A DNA stretch of 64,000 nucleotides from Planctomycetota bacterium (GTDB lineage Bacteria > Planctomycetota > UBA1135 > GCA-002686595): NCBI GenBank assembly GCA_029259635.1, contig JAJDEU010000052.1, forward strand, positions 124,001 through 188,000. Reading direction: 5' to 3'. Positions 61,407 through 64,000 of the stretch are shown one piece after another. The position numbers and the translations under genes are program-made. Every line of letters starts with the position of its first letter. Position 1 is the stretch's first letter. Under the pieces are notes generated by a model. The model was not told the DNA's origin and ran no database searches. It saw nothing but the letters and a program-made list of their open reading frames with translations.

Positions 61407-62204
61407 ATGAGTCATTCAGAGAACGAAGTCGAGCCGGGATCGAAAGAACCTACGCACGCAGAGTCCACTGGCACCGAGCCCACCTCGGGACCTGCCGCAC
61501 TGCGGAAGGAATCGATTTGGGAGGTCTACTATCCGCGCCATGTGCACTCGGATGCCGAAGCTGTCCCGATCGCTTCCTTCCCGATGATCATCTACTTCTG
61601 GCCATCCATGATCGTGCTGCTCGGTTGCGGAATGCTGCAGGCAACTTCGAGTGTCGCTCCAGCGACCCTCGGATTGATCGCCATTGCAGTCTGGACTTTC
61701 AACCTGCTGGTCATCGTCACGGATCTCGACCAAAAGAAATTCGTCATCTCCATCTTGCTCATGCTGCTCCTCGTTTTCGGAGCGTGGGTAGCTAATCTCA
61801 AGGAGGTGACGGTTGTGGGCGATGTGGCCGGTTGGTTTGGAGGATTGGAGATTACGTTGAGTACGCAGGCCTATCTCGCCATGGGTGTCGTCCTCTTGAT
61901 TCTGTTTCTCGTCGGAATGATCCAACCTCGCTTCGATTACTGGCGCTTCGAATCCAACGAGTTTGTGCACTACGTACAACCTTGGGGGCGTGATCAGAGT
62001 GTTCCGCGTATCGGGAGTACGGTGACGCGCGAGGTCCCCGACATGTTGGAGCTCATCTTGACCTTCGGCGGCGGAACGCTCTTGATTCGCAGGGAGGGTC
62101 AAGTTGTCGCGCGCATCGAACACGTGCCCTTTCTCAGCCGACGAATGATTGCCATTGAGCGGCTGCTCGGTGCGACTCGGGTCAGGAACGTGTCTCACGG
62201 CTGA
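61407..62204 (+). CDS. Four-helix membrane protein of unknown function
   Basis: The 265-residue product has a polar N-terminus of about 55 residues. Four hydrophobic helices follow at about residues 57-80, 85-105, 112-132 and 152-170 (PMIIYFWPSMIVLLGCG, LGLIAIAVWTFNLLVIV, FVISILLMLLLVFGAW and AYLAMGVVLLILFLVG), then a soluble tail of about 95 residues. The tail contains FDYWRFESNEFVHYVQPWGRD and a short ARIEHVPFLSRR segment. No family is recognised. The start at 61407 was chosen because the in-frame upstream part is Arg-rich and improbable. It is five bases before the GT-C-like gene and probably co-transcribed with it. Confidence 0.5.
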   Translation: MSHSENEVEPGSKEPTHAESTGTEPTSGPAALRKESIWEVYYPRHVHSDAEAVPIASFPMIIYFWPSMIVLLGCGMLQATSSVAPATLGLIAIAVWTFNLLVIVTDLDQKKFVISILLMLLLVFGAWVANLKEVTVVGDVAGWFGGLEITLSTQAYLAMGVVLLILFLVGMIQPRFDYWRFESNEFVHYVQPWGRDQSVPRIGSTVTREVPDMLELILTFGGGTLLIRREGQVVARIEHVPFLSRRMIAIERLLGATRVRNVSHG

Positions 62205-62209
62205 TCTTT

Positions 62210-63991
62210 GTGGGAGATCCCGACTCAAACGAGGCTTCGAGCCACTCCTCCTCGGAGGACCCATCCACTAGCCTAAGCCCCCGTGATTGGGGCGCCTTGC
62301 TGCTCGCGTGGATTCCTTATTCGGCTTTGATCTGGCGGTTTTGGTTCGTCACCGATGACGCCTATATCAGCTTCCGCTTTGCGCGTAACTGGGCGGACGG
62401 TGTGGGGCTCCGCTACAACATCGGAGAGCACGTTCCTGTAGAGGGCTTCTCCAACTTTCTCTGGGTTGCCCTGACCGCCTGTGTGGAGAAGCTGGGGCAG
62501 AGCCCGGTCTTGTGGATGCCGATCCTGTCGGCACTTGCGGGGTTTGCACTGACGGCGCTCGTCTTTCAAGCTCTGCGCCAAACCTTCGGACTGTCGCGTC
62601 TCGTCTCGTCACTGACTGTGGCTGCCCTCGGCTGCTCGGCGCCCTTTGCGGTCTGGAGTACCGGCGGCTTGGAGACCATGAGCTTCGCGCTGCTGTTGTT
62701 CGTGACCTTCCGAGCGATTGTCTTGCGCCCGAATTGCGCGAGCGGACTTCAAGGCGGTCTCTTCGGATTAATGACCGCACTCTCGCGTCCAGAGGGAGTC
62801 TATTGGGTGCTCTTGGTGTTCGTCCTTGGTTGGAGCTCGCGTCGTCGAAAAGGCGAGTCGAGCCAATTGGGAATTGCCGTTCTCATTCTGTTGACGGGCT
62901 ACGCTCTCTTCACCGCCTGGCGTCTCTCGAGCTTTGGCCATGTACTTCCAACGAGCGCGACAGCCAAGCTCTCGGCGGGATTCGGCCTGGACCGAATCGA
63001 GCGCGGGGCTCGATACGTCTCGGCGCAGTTCTTGAGCACGCTCTCCCTATTCGCCTTGGTGCCAGCCACGTGGGAGGCTTTGCGCGCGCGGCGTCGCGAG
63101 CTCAGCCTGCCTATCCTCGCGCTCGCGCTCGGCTTTCCCCTTTGGGCGATCTTGGTGAGCGGCGACTTCATGGCCTTCGCTCGGTTTCTTGTTCCGGGCC
63201 TGTCCTTTCTCGCTCTCCTCTCGGGACTCCTACTCGCGCGAATTATCGGAGAGGCGAACGAACGCAAGGCGCTCGGCGTCGTCCTCGCGCTACTCGTTGC
63301 GGCACTTGGTGCGCTACCGGCCTGGGGCTTCATGCCGGTTCCTCGCTCGATTCGCGAAGCTCTGAACTTTCGTCCGCACCTCGATGGATTTCGAAGTGAG
63401 TTTGTCTACTGGAATTTGCAGCGAGTCGAGACGCGACGATGGGCGGAGCGCGGGAAGGCTCTGGCCCAGATTGCGAGTCCCGGCGAATCGATCGCCATCT
63501 CCGCGATCGGGGCCGTCGGTTATCACTCGCGACTCTTCGTCTTCGATCGCGTCGGTCTCGTGACCCGTGAGATTGCTGAGCTTACCCCCGAGGGAGATGC
63601 GCGCGATCACACGCCGGGTCACGACAATCCGGTTGAAGTGCAGTGGTTTCTCAATCGGGGCGAACGCCCAACCTATATACGAGCGAATTTTGTCGAGTGT
63701 TCGAGCGGCGAGGAGTTGCTTGAGAAGGTCGCTCATTCCGAACAACAGATGAAGGCCAGCGGACTCAAGAAGTTTTACGTCCTCGACATTCGCCAGATCG
63801 AACCGACGAAGACCTCTCTGCGTGATGAAGAGGCGAGCGAATCCAGTCCCTCGAAGTACTTCATGACCTGGCGAATCATTCCCAAGGGCACGCCGAGTCG
63901 AACGGCTTGGGAGTCGTTAAATCGTGCGGTTAGGGCACACCTTGATGGCGATGCTTTTCCCATCATCCAGTTGGATCTTGGTGAGCTTTGA
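62210..63991 (+). CDS. Multi-pass GT-C-like glycosyltransferase
   Basis: The 593-residue product starts at GTG 62210. After the first hydrophobic helix it reads TDDAYISFRFARNWADGVGLRYNIGE, then VPVEGFSNFLWVAL. The D-D-A-Y-I-S-F-R, G-x-G-x-x-Y-N-x-G-E and V-E-G-x-S-N-F-L-W order is the N-terminal signature of a GT-C group that includes AftB-like arabinofuranosyltransferases. About ten more helices follow to about residue 375, then a periplasmic-type C-terminal domain of about 215 residues with WFLNRGERPTYIRANF and KKFYVLDIRQIE. It probably moves sugar from a polyprenyl-phosphate donor to an exported glycan or protein. It is coupled with the small membrane protein before it. The next gene may begin at ATG 63993. 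Confidence 0.75.
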   Translation: MGDPDSNEASSHSSSEDPSTSLSPRDWGALLLAWIPYSALIWRFWFVTDDAYISFRFARNWADGVGLRYNIGEHVPVEGFSNFLWVALTACVEKLGQSPVLWMPILSALAGFALTALVFQALRQTFGLSRLVSSLTVAALGCSAPFAVWSTGGLETMSFALLLFVTFRAIVLRPNCASGLQGGLFGLMTALSRPEGVYWVLLVFVLGWSSRRRKGESSQLGIAVLILLTGYALFTAWRLSSFGHVLPTSATAKLSAGFGLDRIERGARYVSAQFLSTLSLFALVPATWEALRARRRELSLPILALALGFPLWAILVSGDFMAFARFLVPGLSFLALLSGLLLARIIGEANERKALGVVLALLVAALGALPAWGFMPVPRSIREALNFRPHLDGFRSEFVYWNLQRVETRRWAERGKALAQIASPGESIAISAIGAVGYHSRLFVFDRVGLVTREIAELTPEGDARDHTPGHDNPVEVQWFLNRGERPTYIRANFVECSSGEELLEKVAHSEQQMKASGLKKFYVLDIRQIEPTKTSLRDEEASESSPSKYFMTWRIIPKGTPSRTAWESLNRAVRAHLDGDAFPIIQLDLGEL

Positions 63992-64000
63992 GATGCGGGC

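Overview
The window is a GC-rich bacterial chromosome segment, densely coded on both strands, with no rRNA, intact tRNA, CRISPR array, transposase or integrase that I could recognise. The gene families point to a Gram-negative-type cell: RND efflux, lipoproteins, an outer-membrane efflux domain, and many signal peptides. The mix is reminiscent of Planctomycetota: paired imidazolonepropionase-like amidohydrolases, a sulfatase-fold protein, an MFS/spermidine-synthase fusion, a GCS2-CBS fusion, a kinase-ATPase-TPR protein, GT-C membrane glycosyltransferases and many orphan exported proteins. That placement is an inference from gene content only, since no marker gene is present.

Layout. 0-5.7 kb: a plus-strand run of a GCS2-CBS protein, an aspartoacylase-like domain fused in frame to a membrane-anchored sulfatase-fold domain, and an SGNH-like exported protein. 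5.7-7.6 kb: an orphan exported protein and a small membrane protein. 7.6-15.2 kb: a glyoxylate module with an alanine-glyoxylate-type aminotransferase, isocitrate lyase (aceA) and malate synthase (aceB) on the minus strand, a PlsC-type acyltransferase, and divergently citrate synthase (gltA). 15.2-18.5 kb: small genes, including an RraB-fold lipoprotein, an MmcQ/YjbR-like protein and a TPR protein. 18.9-25 kb: two GT-C-like membrane proteins around a small anchored protein, then a membrane protein fused to a spermidine-synthase-like domain. 25.2-28.6 kb: an ABC exporter (one ATPase, two permeases). 28.7-33.9 kb: two BamE-like lipoproteins, an HDOD protein, an M3 peptidase and a degenerate GGDEF protein. 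34-40.5 kb (minus): amidohydrolases, an MBL-fold hydrolase and a class III-type alcohol dehydrogenase. 40.7-47 kb: an RND efflux operon whose pump is fused in frame to its TolC-like partner through an internal lipoprotein signal. 47-50 kb (minus): a methyltransferase and an RNB exoribonuclease. 50.5-59.3 kb: an exported beta-rich protein, a Ser/Thr kinase-ATPase-TPR protein, a GAF histidine kinase with receiver, and an exported protein with two long repeats. 59.5-64 kb: fabH, a MshEN-like protein, a four-TM protein and a GT-C-like glycosyltransferase.

How genes work together. gltA, aceA and aceB supply the citrate-to-malate shunt, and the aminotransferase offers a route from glyoxylate to glycine. 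The ADH/MBL pair resembles aldehyde detoxification. The 40.7-47 kb operon encodes a complete tripartite pump on two polypeptides. The most unusual feature is that two separate reading frames join a cytoplasmic or inner-membrane protein to an exported one exactly at a signal-peptide-like helix (near 3133-3200 and 45210-45260). Both overlap the preceding gene by four bases.
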